From a virus, in IMG/VR virus record IMGVR_UViG_3300037628_000606, positions 1 to 38,186 of that record: a stretch of 38,186 bases of DNA. One strand, written 5' to 3'. The notes under the pieces were generated by a model. It was not told where the DNA came from, ran no database searches, and saw only the letters and a program-made list of their open reading frames with translations. Made by a program: the position numbers and the translations under genes. This document shows positions 31,055-38,186 of this stretch, in pieces. Position 1 is the stretch's first letter; each line of letters starts with the position of its first letter.

Positions 31055-32329
31055 CTAGATGCCGGTGGTGGTGCCGAACGCCGCGGGGCGGTACAGGACC
31101 AATGCCCAGCGCCCGGAGGCGCGGATGGTCTGCTTGCCTTCCTTGAACTGGTCGGCGACGAAGCCACGCTCGATGATGATCCCGCGCCGCTCGAAGACCG
31201 TGATCCAGCTCAGCATGAAGCTGCCGACCAAACCGGTGCCCACGCTGAGCGACTCGTTCTGCACGACCGGCAGGCCCCAGATGCGCTCGGGCCCGGCCTC
31301 GCTGGGATTGCCCCAGATATATACGCCGTCCGCGGTGCGCAGGAGTCGGATCGGCGCCCAGTCATCCGGGTGCAGCAGTACGTGTGTCGGGATCGCGCGG
31401 CCGGTGACACGGATCAACTTCATCATGTTGAAGATCGTATCTGGTACCGGTTCGGCACCCTTGGCCAACGTTTGGATACCGGCGACATTCAGGATGCCAT
31501 CCAGGTTCGGAGCGATGCCGTCGCCCGCGACGATCTGACCGTCGAGGCGCTGCTGGACACCGAAGTTCAGACGACCCTCGAGATACGAGCTGACCATCGC
31601 CACGTCCTCGAGCTGCTCATCGGTGACGGGCACGCTGTCGGTGATCTTCCGCACGGGCGACGTGCGCTCGGTCAGGACGAATTCCGACTCGGCGTACGCA
31701 GCCCCCTCAGCCTTTTCTGCGGCGGCGTGGGTGCGCGTCGTCTCCTCCATGTACACGACGTTCGCCTGCCCGGTGCGCCCGGTCGGCATGATGTCCGTGA
31801 CCTGCAGTGGGCGTGTCACAGCCGCCACGACCACACCGGTACGTGTCGATTCCGGCGCCCAACCGGCACTCGTCTCGAACAGGGTCTTGAGCTCCCGCAT
31901 GCCGTGGTTAGGCAGGACGATGTGGCCGGACGTGTCGCCCTTCATCCACTGCTGGTAGACCTCGTGCTCGGTGACGAGCTCGCCGAGGGACTTGGGCTTC
32001 TCGCCCTTCCCCTCCGGGTGACCCGGGCGGTTGACTGGGGTCTTGTCCCGTTTCGCGAGCGCGGTGCCGATGCCTTCAGCGGCTTCGCGTTTGGTGAGCT
32101 CATCGACAAGCTCATCGAGCTCGCCATTCCTTTCCGCGACGAGCTCGCACACGCGCAACGACTTCTCGGTACCCGAGAGCGCGAGGACGTCCGCGCCGAG
32201 CCAGTCGGCCGTGGCGTTCTGAAAGTCGTAGGCGGTCTTGCCGTCGACACCCGACTTGACCTGCTTGAACACCTCACGGAGCTGTTCGCGCTTGGCGTCC
32301 AGCTTCTTCCGCAGCTCCTTCAGAGTCAT
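31055..32329 (-). CDS. Major capsid protein (HK97 fold)
   Basis: 424 aa. Residues 1-120 are helical and charged (LKELRKKLDAKREQLREVFK, RNGELDELVDELTKREA), typical of the scaffolding delta domain removed by the prohead protease. The capsid fold follows: VLPNHGMRELKTLFETSAGW, a VVVAAVTRPLQVTDIMPTG strand, RKITDSVPVTDEQLED, LDGILNVAGIQT, IRVTGRAIPTHVLLHPDDW and RASGRWALVLYRPAAF, all as in HK97-family coats. It has GGAG 6 bases before ATG and its own promoter region upstream (32395-32459), consistent with the need for many copies. Cleavage around residue 120-145 is expected but not visible. Confidence 0.9.
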   Translation of the reverse strand: MTLKELRKKLDAKREQLREVFKQVKSGVDGKTAYDFQNATADWLGADVLALSGTEKSLRVCELVAERNGELDELVDELTKREAAEGIGTALAKRDKTPVNRPGHPEGKGEKPKSLGELVTEHEVYQQWMKGDTSGHIVLPNHGMRELKTLFETSAGWAPESTRTGVVVAAVTRPLQVTDIMPTGRTGQANVVYMEETTRTHAAAEKAEGAAYAESEFVLTERTSPVRKITDSVPVTDEQLEDVAMVSSYLEGRLNFGVQQRLDGQIVAGDGIAPNLDGILNVAGIQTLAKGAEPVPDTIFNMMKLIRVTGRAIPTHVLLHPDDWAPIRLLRTADGVYIWGNPSEAGPERIWGLPVVQNESLSVGTGLVGSFMLSWITVFERRGIIIERGFVADQFKEGKQTIRASGRWALVLYRPAAFGTTTGI

Positions 32330-32394
32330 GATTGCTCCACGCTTAGAAAATGCTAGCGTCTGAGCAACGGGAGCAAAGACGACTTGCTTGGCTG

Positions 32395-32459
32395 ATTGGT
32401 CGACGGTTGACCAATATTAAAGTCTTTTTAATTATAGTGAACCCGCAGTCTGCCAGACT
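32395..32459 (-). promoter_or_regulatory. Capsid gene promoter with three nested inverted repeats
   Basis: The 138-bp gap upstream of the capsid gene is AT-rich. On the minus strand a perfect TATAAT (32431-32436) is present; no good -35 is at 17 bases, but AGTCTG-g-CAGACT (32447-32459), a perfect dyad, lies where it should be. A second repeat ATTAAA-n5-TTTAAT (32416-32432) overlaps the -10, and ATTGGTC-n7-GACCAAT (32395-32415) lies downstream. The dyads could be activator or repressor sites, or an mRNA hairpin in the leader. Confidence 0.55.
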
Positions 32460-32467
32460 ACCCGCGT

Positions 32468-33505
32468 TCACTCTTCGAGGTGGTGGGCCACCTCGCTCGC
32501 TAGGAACCTCGCCGCCGCTCTCGCTACGGCGTCTTCAGGCAGCATGTTCTCGGCCAGACCCCTCAGGTTCTTCATGAGTTCGCCGTGCTGTTCGGCCATC
32601 TCCAATACGGTAGCCTTCGCATCCCTGCCGAGCGACCGGTTGCTGGTGGCTTGCTCGATCCGTTTCAACACAGCCTGGGCGTCGTATGTGGCCAGACGCA
32701 CCTGGTCGACCAAGCGGATACCCGGCTTGTCGCCGAGCTCAGGCGGTTCGAAGTCGGCATTCTTGAGATGGCCAGCGAGGTGGTCATACACCCCCTGCCG
32801 CTGCTCGGCATCGAGGGTCGACGCGCCCCGTGCTCCTTTCAGAACTGCGATCCCGGCGAGGCAGGCATGCACGCTCGCGGCGCCGACATCCCCCTTCTCA
32901 TCTACCATGTGGTGCAGGAAGTGCCCCTGGTCGTCCAGGACGATCGCGAAGGCACACGAATCCTTGGCCCCTGCTGTTAGCCTACGCGCGTTGTCAGGCG
33001 CGTCCCAGGGATCCACAGAGGTTTCTGTCTCGTGGGTCTTCTCGGACTTAGCTGACAGGGTACCCGTCCCGACGGAGGCACCTCGTAGGACTGGAGATAC
33101 CTCGCGGAGGTCGATCTCCTCCAGCACGCGGATCTGCCGACCGTCGACCTCCTCGAAGCTGGTCTTTACCGGGCGGAAGCCCCAGCTCCACTGCTGCACT
33201 GGGGGCGGGTTGTCGAGGTCGAACTTGAGAGCCGAATGCCATTCGACCGCGGCGCCGATCTCGAGATTGAACCGGCCGACTGCCACGGCCAGCTTACCCC
33301 GCTCCTCGACGATGGTCTTGCCCAGCGGGACGTGGTCCTGGCGGTGCGAGGGCAGCACCGATGCAGGCAAGCCGCCGAACGCACCGGGCCGGACGATGTC
33401 GTCGTCGCTGTCGATCTCGTCGAAGGTAGCGATCACGGCCTCGAAGGTTCCGTCCTCGCCGACCTGCTTGATCGTCACCCCAACTGTCTTGCGTTCTGTC
33501 TTCAT
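32468..33505 (-). CDS. HK97-family prohead protease fused to a second domain
   Basis: 345 aa from ATG with GAGGA ribosome site (a GTG four codons upstream is less likely). Protease domain about 1-150: ATFDEIDSDDDIVRPGAFGG, SHRQDHVPLGKT (His54), WSWGF (Ser107), REVSPVLRGAS (Glu135); His/Ser/Glu spacing fits the HK97 gp4 triad. It matures the capsid. About 160-345 is extra: WDAPDNARRLTAGAKDSCAF, DEKGDVGAASVHACLAGIAV and DAEQRQGVYDHLAGHLKNAD form a small domain found beside phage proteases, followed by helices. Located directly before the capsid gene as usual. The role of the second domain is unknown. Confidence 0.87.
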   Translation of the reverse strand: MKTERKTVGVTIKQVGEDGTFEAVIATFDEIDSDDDIVRPGAFGGLPASVLPSHRQDHVPLGKTIVEERGKLAVAVGRFNLEIGAAVEWHSALKFDLDNPPPVQQWSWGFRPVKTSFEEVDGRQIRVLEEIDLREVSPVLRGASVGTGTLSAKSEKTHETETSVDPWDAPDNARRLTAGAKDSCAFAIVLDDQGHFLHHMVDEKGDVGAASVHACLAGIAVLKGARGASTLDAEQRQGVYDHLAGHLKNADFEPPELGDKPGIRLVDQVRLATYDAQAVLKRIEQATSNRSLGRDAKATVLEMAEQHGELMKNLRGLAENMLPEDAVARAAARFLASEVAHHLEE

Positions 33506-33513
33506 TCCGTTCC

Positions 33514-34350
33514 TCACTCGTCGGTGACTAGGTAGCCTTCAAAGCCGGCATTGATATCAGAGCCATTTGCAGAAACCTCAGCGCGCAATTTTATATCTGT
33601 TTTCTCAGACATGAGCAGAGGGATTCGGTGCACAAGCGCGGCTGTGGTTGAACCAACTGAATTTAGGCCCACGTTCTGTAGGCGCCGCCAAGCCATACCG
33701 AACGGCCTAATCAAAAAGTGGATTGTTGCGGAGGTGGCTTGCTTCTTACCGATAGAGGCATACAGCCTGACGATGAGGAACGACTTGCCTGCCGGCACGG
33801 TGTACATGGCAAGCAAGGTCTGACCGTCAAGCGGGTTGATGTGGATAAGCACATTGCTTGAGACTGTGTTGTCAGCGGTTATGGTGCCGACGTTCGTGCC
33901 GATCGCACCGGCGGTTAGTACGAAGGCACGGTAGGCGCGCAGGTATTCCTTGGTTGTGCTGACTACACCCTCACCCTCGAGGGTTATGTCTTCCTGTATT
34001 TCTACGTAGGAAGCATCCAAGCCAAAGACCCTCAGCGTGTGGGCGCCTGTCAGTAGGAGTAGGCCGTTGTCCTGGTCGCTGCTTGAGACGAAGTCCAGGA
34101 TTTCTGCGTTGGCCGGGAACGTATATTCACCGCCGACGTTCCAGATGTCTTCTTCGGCGGCGGAATCAACAGAGACGTTCTGGCCAAACTTGTGAAACCC
34201 CACCACATCTGAGAAGTCACCATGCGCGACGCGAATATCGAATTCTGTGGCGTGGTCGACGTAGTTGTATCGCTGCGCCGATGAAGCGCCGACTAGGCCG
34301 CCAACGACGGCAACGAGTAGTACGGTGAGAATGCCTATCCATTTTCTCAT
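33514..34350 (-). CDS. Secreted or lipobox-free signal-peptide beta protein in head module
   Basis: 278 aa from the ATG giving MRKWIGILTVLLVAVVGGLV, a clean signal peptide (basic n-region, 15-residue hydrophobic core, likely cut after ASSA). An upstream start would mask it and overlaps the peptidase gene. The mature part is beta-rich: NVGGEYTFPANAEILDFVSS, TLRVFGLDASYVEIQEDITL, YLRAYRAFVLTAGAIGTNVG, a series found in virion-associated proteins of aquatic phages. Start shares one base with the peptidase stop (TAATG). A Sec signal is rare for a head-gene product; it may act in the envelope, or the signal could be an anchor for the virion. Function unclear. Confidence 0.75.
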   Translation of the reverse strand: MRKWIGILTVLLVAVVGGLVGASSAQRYNYVDHATEFDIRVAHGDFSDVVGFHKFGQNVSVDSAAEEDIWNVGGEYTFPANAEILDFVSSSDQDNGLLLLTGAHTLRVFGLDASYVEIQEDITLEGEGVVSTTKEYLRAYRAFVLTAGAIGTNVGTITADNTVSSNVLIHINPLDGQTLLAMYTVPAGKSFLIVRLYASIGKKQATSATIHFLIRPFGMAWRRLQNVGLNSVGSTTAALVHRIPLLMSEKTDIKLRAEVSANGSDINAGFEGYLVTDE

Positions 34351-34667
34351 TACCTGACTCCGTTGTGTTCGAACGAGTAGTGGTTGCCGTCGTTGAATCG
34401 ACCGCCCCAGCGGCACAGTATGTGCTGCTGCTCCCACCACAAACCGAACTGCTCGTGGGCCTTAGTGCTGCTGAGGTAGCGGCCGTCTTTGAAGAGGTTA
34501 ATGTCTTTTGCCAGCTTGAACTTGTGGGTGCTCCGAGGGTGACCGTAGTCCGCATCCATCGGCCGGAGAGCGTCGCCGGTCGTCGTTTCAAAGCCAGCCA
34601 TCCACATCCTCGTCTCGAGCTGATTGACGAGGCGGGCGAAGAGTGACTGTTTCTGGCGGAGTGTCAC
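34350..34667 (-). CDS. M15-family peptidase, likely endolysin
   Basis: 105 aa, GTG start sharing GTGA with the portal stop. Zinc peptidase of the VanY/L-Ala-D-Glu M15 type: STHKFKLAKDINLF (His48, Asp55), then HEQFGLWWEQQH, CRWGGRFNDGNHYSF with His96 completing the H-D-H zinc set, the usual WGG...DxxHF signature. It cuts peptidoglycan stem peptides and is short enough to be a single-domain endolysin. It lacks an obvious signal peptide. Its place between portal and head genes is unusual for an endolysin, so an entry role for the virion is possible. Confidence 0.83.
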   Translation of the reverse strand: MTLRQKQSLFARLVNQLETRMWMAGFETTTGDALRPMDADYGHPRSTHKFKLAKDINLFKDGRYLSSTKAHEQFGLWWEQQHILCRWGGRFNDGNHYSFEHNGVR

Positions 34668-36835
34668 AGCCCCATCTCCTGCATTAGTAGTGCATTGATC
34701 GGTACGAAGCCTCGTGTGCAGTTCGGGTGGGCGAGACCGATCGCATCCGCCTCGTCGATGGTGATGATCGCGCCGTCGGCGGTAAGGCAGGCCTCGTCAG
34801 CTCTGCCGCCACCCCGGTTGTCGAAGACCTGGACGTGCTCCGTTTTGGGCATCGACCGAGCCGCTTGGAGCGTAGACGTATTTGCTGCGTGCGCGCCCTC
34901 GGTACGTGCGATCACACGTGCGCGCGTAGCCGCATCCCGCCACGGCCCGGCCTTCACATTGTCGGCGATGTGCCTGGCCAGATTGTCGGATGATAGTCCC
35001 TGCTTGCGTCCCTCCTCGAGGGCTTGGAAGACAGAGTCGCGGGTCTGGTCGCTGAGGTCAATCAGGCCCGAACGTAGACCCCCTTCTCGCAACACGTTGA
35101 GCTGTGCCTCGTCGGTCAGCTGGAAGGTCGTGCCGAAGGTGCGCCCGATAGCAGAGGAGGTATCGGAAGCTGCTGTCGCGTACCCCGCCTCAAAGGCTTC
35201 CTGCAAAGCCACCTGAGCGGCTGCTGTATCGGTAGCCTCTACGATCCTCTCGGCGAGCACTATGTCGATGGGGCCGAGTCCAAGTTCGCCGCCCACCTGC
35301 TTGGTATCCTCGATGGTTAAGCCCTTTAGGAAGTCCTTTGCAGCTGCCAAGGCCGAGCGCCCTAGATCCTCGAAGACCCGCTCGAGCGGATCTTGCATCA
35401 GCTTGCCCGTGCGTATGCGGATAGTATCGAGGCGCTTGGCCAGCGCGATGGCTGTCTGAGTGGGCGGTGCTTTCGGTGCGGCCGCGATGATCCGATCCTC
35501 GGTCGCGCCGTGGCTATGCTTGAGGTAGGCCGCAGCCCAGTGGTCAGTCTTGCTGGGTTCAGTTAAGGTGGGAGGCCTTTGTACCTGACCCTGCGGAACC
35601 TCGATGATCGCAAGCGACATGAGGTAGACCTCATCACTGGGCTGCGACTCAAAGCCGAGCTCAGTACGCCCCTCAGCCCTTGTAAGAATCATCGATCGTA
35701 CGAGGCGCTCAATACGATTAGCTCGGGTGTCCTGATTCTCACGGAGCGCCTCTACACCCTGGTTATTGAACTCAGCCTTTGCGACATCAAATGCTGGAGC
35801 TAGCTGCCTTGTAACTCCTCCCTCGATGCGTCGCTGATGAGGGATGACGCCGTTTGTCCAGGCGAGTTGCCTCAGCTCCTTCATCGTGGCGCCTACGCTG
35901 GTTTGCTGTAGGCCAGCACCGAATCCAACGACCGCAGCCGGAGTACCTAAGGCGGCACACACGCGCTCCTCTGAGATGTTCCTCAGTGGGCCGAGGTCAA
36001 GCTGTTTGGGGTTGAAACCAAACTGCTCGACTCTGGTCGGACCAAGCATGACAATTGTTTTGCCGCGTCCCTCGCCCCTGTACTCGTCGATCTTGGCCTG
36101 CGCCGCCTCGCCCTGCTCAGGGGTGAGTGTCGCGTTCGGGTCGGAGGGTGAGACGATCACGCCAGGCACGCCGTTATTCTTCAGCAAGGAGGCGGTGAAG
36201 GCGGCAGCCTCGTTGTCCGTCCACACCTCGCGCAATAGGCCCTTGAGCGGCGACAGTCCCTTGCGGAGGTTGTCGAGGTCGACGCCATCCCGGAAGTGGA
36301 TAACTGAGAGGCCCTCAACCACTTCAGGGTGGACATCGTCAGGGTCAGCGCCCATGGGCTTGATGAGTTGCTTCTGCCCAGCTACGTTGTACTCATAGTG
36401 GGTGATGAACTTGGTGTTATCCTGACTGGGCCACTTAGGCTCCATGTTCAGGTGGGGCGCGTACCACAGTTCGCAAGGACGACTATCGGCATTGTCAGCA
36501 ACGATCCAGTAGCCGTTACCATCAAGGCTCAGGCTGAGCACCGTCCCGGCTAGTAGGATGTCACCCGAGTAGAAGGGGTTCGGTGCGTTCAGCAGGGCTA
36601 GCAGATCGCTGTCCTCTATGGGTTCACCCTTGGCATCCTTGATAGCCCAAGGTGCCTCGACGATCGACCGCTGCAGCCAGCGGATCGGCGTCATCAGGAT
36701 GTCTGACGAGGTGCCGTCACCGACCTTCCGCTGGATGGTAGATGTGGCATCCCTGGTAGTGTCGAACAATATCAGGGATCGACCCGGGAACTTCACCCTA
36801 CCTGTGAGGGCCTTGAGCCTACTGAGCATGCTCAT
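34664..36835 (-). CDS. Portal protein fused to MuF-like head morphogenesis domain
   Basis: 723 aa. The N-terminal 420 residues are an HK97-type portal: DILMTPIRWLQRSIVEAPWA, DLLALLNAPNPFYSGDILLA, VIHFRDGVDLDNLRKGLSPL, LKNNGVPGVIVSP, ISEERVCAALGTPAAVVGFG and GATMKELRQLAWTNGVIP. A linker follows, then about 590-715 is a MuF/SPP1 gp7-like domain: ARVIARTEGAHAANTSTLQA, DNRGGGRADEACLTADG, and HPNCTRGFVPI. Portals and MuF are usually separate genes. The start is two bases after the terL stop. The portal ring is the DNA entry channel and the MuF domain is probably inside the head. Confidence 0.9.
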   Translation of the reverse strand: MSMLSRLKALTGRVKFPGRSLILFDTTRDATSTIQRKVGDGTSSDILMTPIRWLQRSIVEAPWAIKDAKGEPIEDSDLLALLNAPNPFYSGDILLAGTVLSLSLDGNGYWIVADNADSRPCELWYAPHLNMEPKWPSQDNTKFITHYEYNVAGQKQLIKPMGADPDDVHPEVVEGLSVIHFRDGVDLDNLRKGLSPLKGLLREVWTDNEAAAFTASLLKNNGVPGVIVSPSDPNATLTPEQGEAAQAKIDEYRGEGRGKTIVMLGPTRVEQFGFNPKQLDLGPLRNISEERVCAALGTPAAVVGFGAGLQQTSVGATMKELRQLAWTNGVIPHQRRIEGGVTRQLAPAFDVAKAEFNNQGVEALRENQDTRANRIERLVRSMILTRAEGRTELGFESQPSDEVYLMSLAIIEVPQGQVQRPPTLTEPSKTDHWAAAYLKHSHGATEDRIIAAAPKAPPTQTAIALAKRLDTIRIRTGKLMQDPLERVFEDLGRSALAAAKDFLKGLTIEDTKQVGGELGLGPIDIVLAERIVEATDTAAAQVALQEAFEAGYATAASDTSSAIGRTFGTTFQLTDEAQLNVLREGGLRSGLIDLSDQTRDSVFQALEEGRKQGLSSDNLARHIADNVKAGPWRDAATRARVIARTEGAHAANTSTLQAARSMPKTEHVQVFDNRGGGRADEACLTADGAIITIDEADAIGLAHPNCTRGFVPINALLMQEMGL

Positions 36836-36837
36836 GG

Positions 36838-38142
36838 TCAGACCACCCCCCAGCCGCCGCTACCGCCGCGCAGGCCTTCCGTCGCGTACCTCATAGAGTC
36901 CATGTAGTGGTTATCCTTGTCCAGCGGTATGGGCAGCAGCTCGCCCGTGTGCCTGTCCGTCTTCCATGAGTATGAGGCGAGCTCGGCCGCAGCCCGCTTG
37001 CACCTCGGGTGCACGATGATCTCGTATGATTCCAGCCTCTTGATTCCCTCGTCTATCGACCCGGGTCCCTTCTTGGCCCCCTTGATATTGGGGAAGCCGT
37101 GACGCCTCAGGTATGAGATGGCGTCGGGCTTTGACGAGTCCGCCTTGATCGGCCAGCGCCTCGCACCAGGCACGCCTGGTAGGCCGACCATCGATGTGGG
37201 CAGTGAGTCGAAGCCGTCCTGGTTGAGAGCCCTCAGCTCCTCGTCCTCCGTGCCGCCGAAGAGGAAGGGCAGGTGGTCTGTCTCGCAGCCTAACATGTAG
37301 GCCTCGTAGTCGACATACATCTGCCGCCCACGTACGAACAGGCGCACGAGCACGGAAGGATCGATGCTGAACCCCCAGTCCCCGCCGAGCCTGAGCACGT
37401 CGTTCTCGTTGGGGATGGGCGTGTCGCCGATGCGCCAGTTCTTGATGATCCTCGCCTCGGTCAGGATCTGATATCCGCCTTCCCAGACGTGGGCGTACTT
37501 GTCTGGGTTGGCTGCTAGGTCGTAATCCTTCTCTACGATTAGGACTCTCGGGAACCATGGGTTGTCGCGCCAGTTGACCTCGATCACAACAGAGTCGGGG
37601 TGCTTGTGCTTGCCCCTCAGCAGGACGTCGACCGGGTCGGTCGGCTGTATGGGGTTCCAGCTGAACCAGATCTCCGAGCCGCCCTTGATCGAGCCGTCCT
37701 CCCTGACGACCGGGTCGTTCCTGAAGGTGGGCCGTAGCAGGTCGAGACTGCGCTGGGATAGCGACTGCGCCTCCTCTACCCAACAGGTGTCGAACCCCTC
37801 GAGCGACTTGATCGAGTCGCTCGTGTGGTTCTGCATGCCCTGGAAGATGATGATCCCACCGCCGTGCACGTTGATCTGCGCTTGCTGGACCTGGAAGTAG
37901 TTCTGCACGCCCAGCTTCTTGATCTTGTCCTCGAGCAGCTTCTTGACCGACTCCTTGAGGGACAGCTGCACCTCGCGGATGCACACAGCGCGATGGCCTG
38001 GATCCATGACGCAGCGCTCTATGAGGGCCTCCGCAAAGTAGTGGGACTTCGCCCCGCCCCTGCCACCATGCGCTCCCTTGTATCTGGCTGGCCGCAGCAA
38101 CGGCAGGAAGGCTCGAGGTGTGGCGAGCTGCAATATGCTCAT
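36838..38142 (-). CDS. terL: Terminase large subunit (PBSX/XtmB type)
   Basis: 434 aa from the ATG giving MSILQLATPR, with AGGTGG about 8 bases upstream; a frame-open upstream ATG at 38184 is in the repeat and not preferred. Walker A GGRGGAKSH (26-34), Walker B DTCWVEEAQ (118-126) with catalytic Glu, then the RNase H-like nuclease: GGDWGFSIDP (Asp255), IKADSSKPD (Asp335), and DNHYMDSMRYA (Asp415). This order and the HGGRGG loop fit the Terminase_3 family. It is the packaging motor. It lies at the right edge, with its partner terS at the left edge on the same strand. Confidence 0.92.
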   Translation of the reverse strand: MSILQLATPRAFLPLLRPARYKGAHGGRGGAKSHYFAEALIERCVMDPGHRAVCIREVQLSLKESVKKLLEDKIKKLGVQNYFQVQQAQINVHGGGIIIFQGMQNHTSDSIKSLEGFDTCWVEEAQSLSQRSLDLLRPTFRNDPVVREDGSIKGGSEIWFSWNPIQPTDPVDVLLRGKHKHPDSVVIEVNWRDNPWFPRVLIVEKDYDLAANPDKYAHVWEGGYQILTEARIIKNWRIGDTPIPNENDVLRLGGDWGFSIDPSVLVRLFVRGRQMYVDYEAYMLGCETDHLPFLFGGTEDEELRALNQDGFDSLPTSMVGLPGVPGARRWPIKADSSKPDAISYLRRHGFPNIKGAKKGPGSIDEGIKRLESYEIIVHPRCKRAAAELASYSWKTDRHTGELLPIPLDKDNHYMDSMRYATEGLRGGSGGWGVV

Positions 38143-38157
38143 ACATGTCCCACCTGC

Positions 38158-38186
38158 CTCCCATCCTCTCCCACCCTCTCCCATAC
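38158..38186. repeat. Right copy of terminal inverted repeat
   Basis: Reverse complement of the left end: 22 exact bases (38165-38186 with 3-24), one mismatch, then six more. It lies just upstream of the terL ribosome site and shows the same GGGAGAGGGT period with decay. Together with the left copy it forms the palindrome when the ends are joined. Confidence 0.9.

Noticed and set aside
31370-33527. Long rightward frames opposite capsid and protease genes
   Set aside because: Both leftward products are clearly recognisable; the rightward ones have no ribosome site or motif.

Overview
This window looks like a complete or nearly complete genome of a tailed phage with a long non-contractile tail (siphovirus type), about 38 kb and GC-rich. 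No integrase, excisionase or CI-type repressor is recognisable, and replication and nucleotide genes are abundant, so a lytic lifestyle is likely. Several virion proteins resemble types common in aquatic phages. A secreted virion-module protein and small proteins with a TM segment followed by a coiled coil suggest a Gram-negative host, but the host cannot be named from the sequence.

Layout. A divergent control region at about 3.41-3.53 kb separates two blocks. Rightward (+ strand, 3.5-16.3 kb) is the early/middle block. It starts with a SAP-domain protein, small proteins, a Cas4/AddB-like nuclease (DUF2800 type), a DUF2815-type ssDNA-binding protein, a family A DNA polymerase and an SNF2-like helicase whose C-terminus is a histone-like, possibly separately translated protein. 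A nucleotide cassette follows: MazG/DUF1599 fusion, thymidylate-synthase homologue and dCMP deaminase. Then come a VRR-NUC-like nuclease and many small accessory genes. Leftward (- strand) are two small genes, one an AlpA-like HTH, and a PrimPol-SF3 primase-helicase (3.4-0.86 kb), then a spacer with repeated operator-like motifs, then terS. The leftward unit continues across the window ends (terS at the left edge, terL at the right edge) into portal-MuF, M15 peptidase, a secreted protein, prohead protease, major capsid, a beta-helix protein, an acidic-repeat protein, connectors, tail tube, the tail chaperone pair with a -1 frameshift, tape measure, a giant tail-tip protein, and lysis/membrane genes, ending at 16.45 kb. 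The two blocks converge at 16.30-16.45 kb.

Because terS and terL sit at opposite ends on the same strand, the natural molecule must join the two ends, or the map is circularly permuted. The ends are an inverted repeat whose join forms an almost loopless perfect palindrome, exactly in the terS-terL gap.

Most notable: (1) the thymidylate-synthase homologue has Asp where dUMP-specific enzymes have Asn, the change that marks dCMP-specific enzymes; with the neighbouring NTP pyrophosphatase and dCMP deaminase it suggests a cytosine-modification pathway; (2) a small WY-containing domain recurs in three early proteins; (3) the end palindrome; (4) a textbook slippery heptamer in the tail chaperone gene; (5) several fused virion proteins and displaced lysis-type genes. 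Genes are tightly packed, with many ATGA, GTGA, TGATG or TAATG stop/start overlaps.
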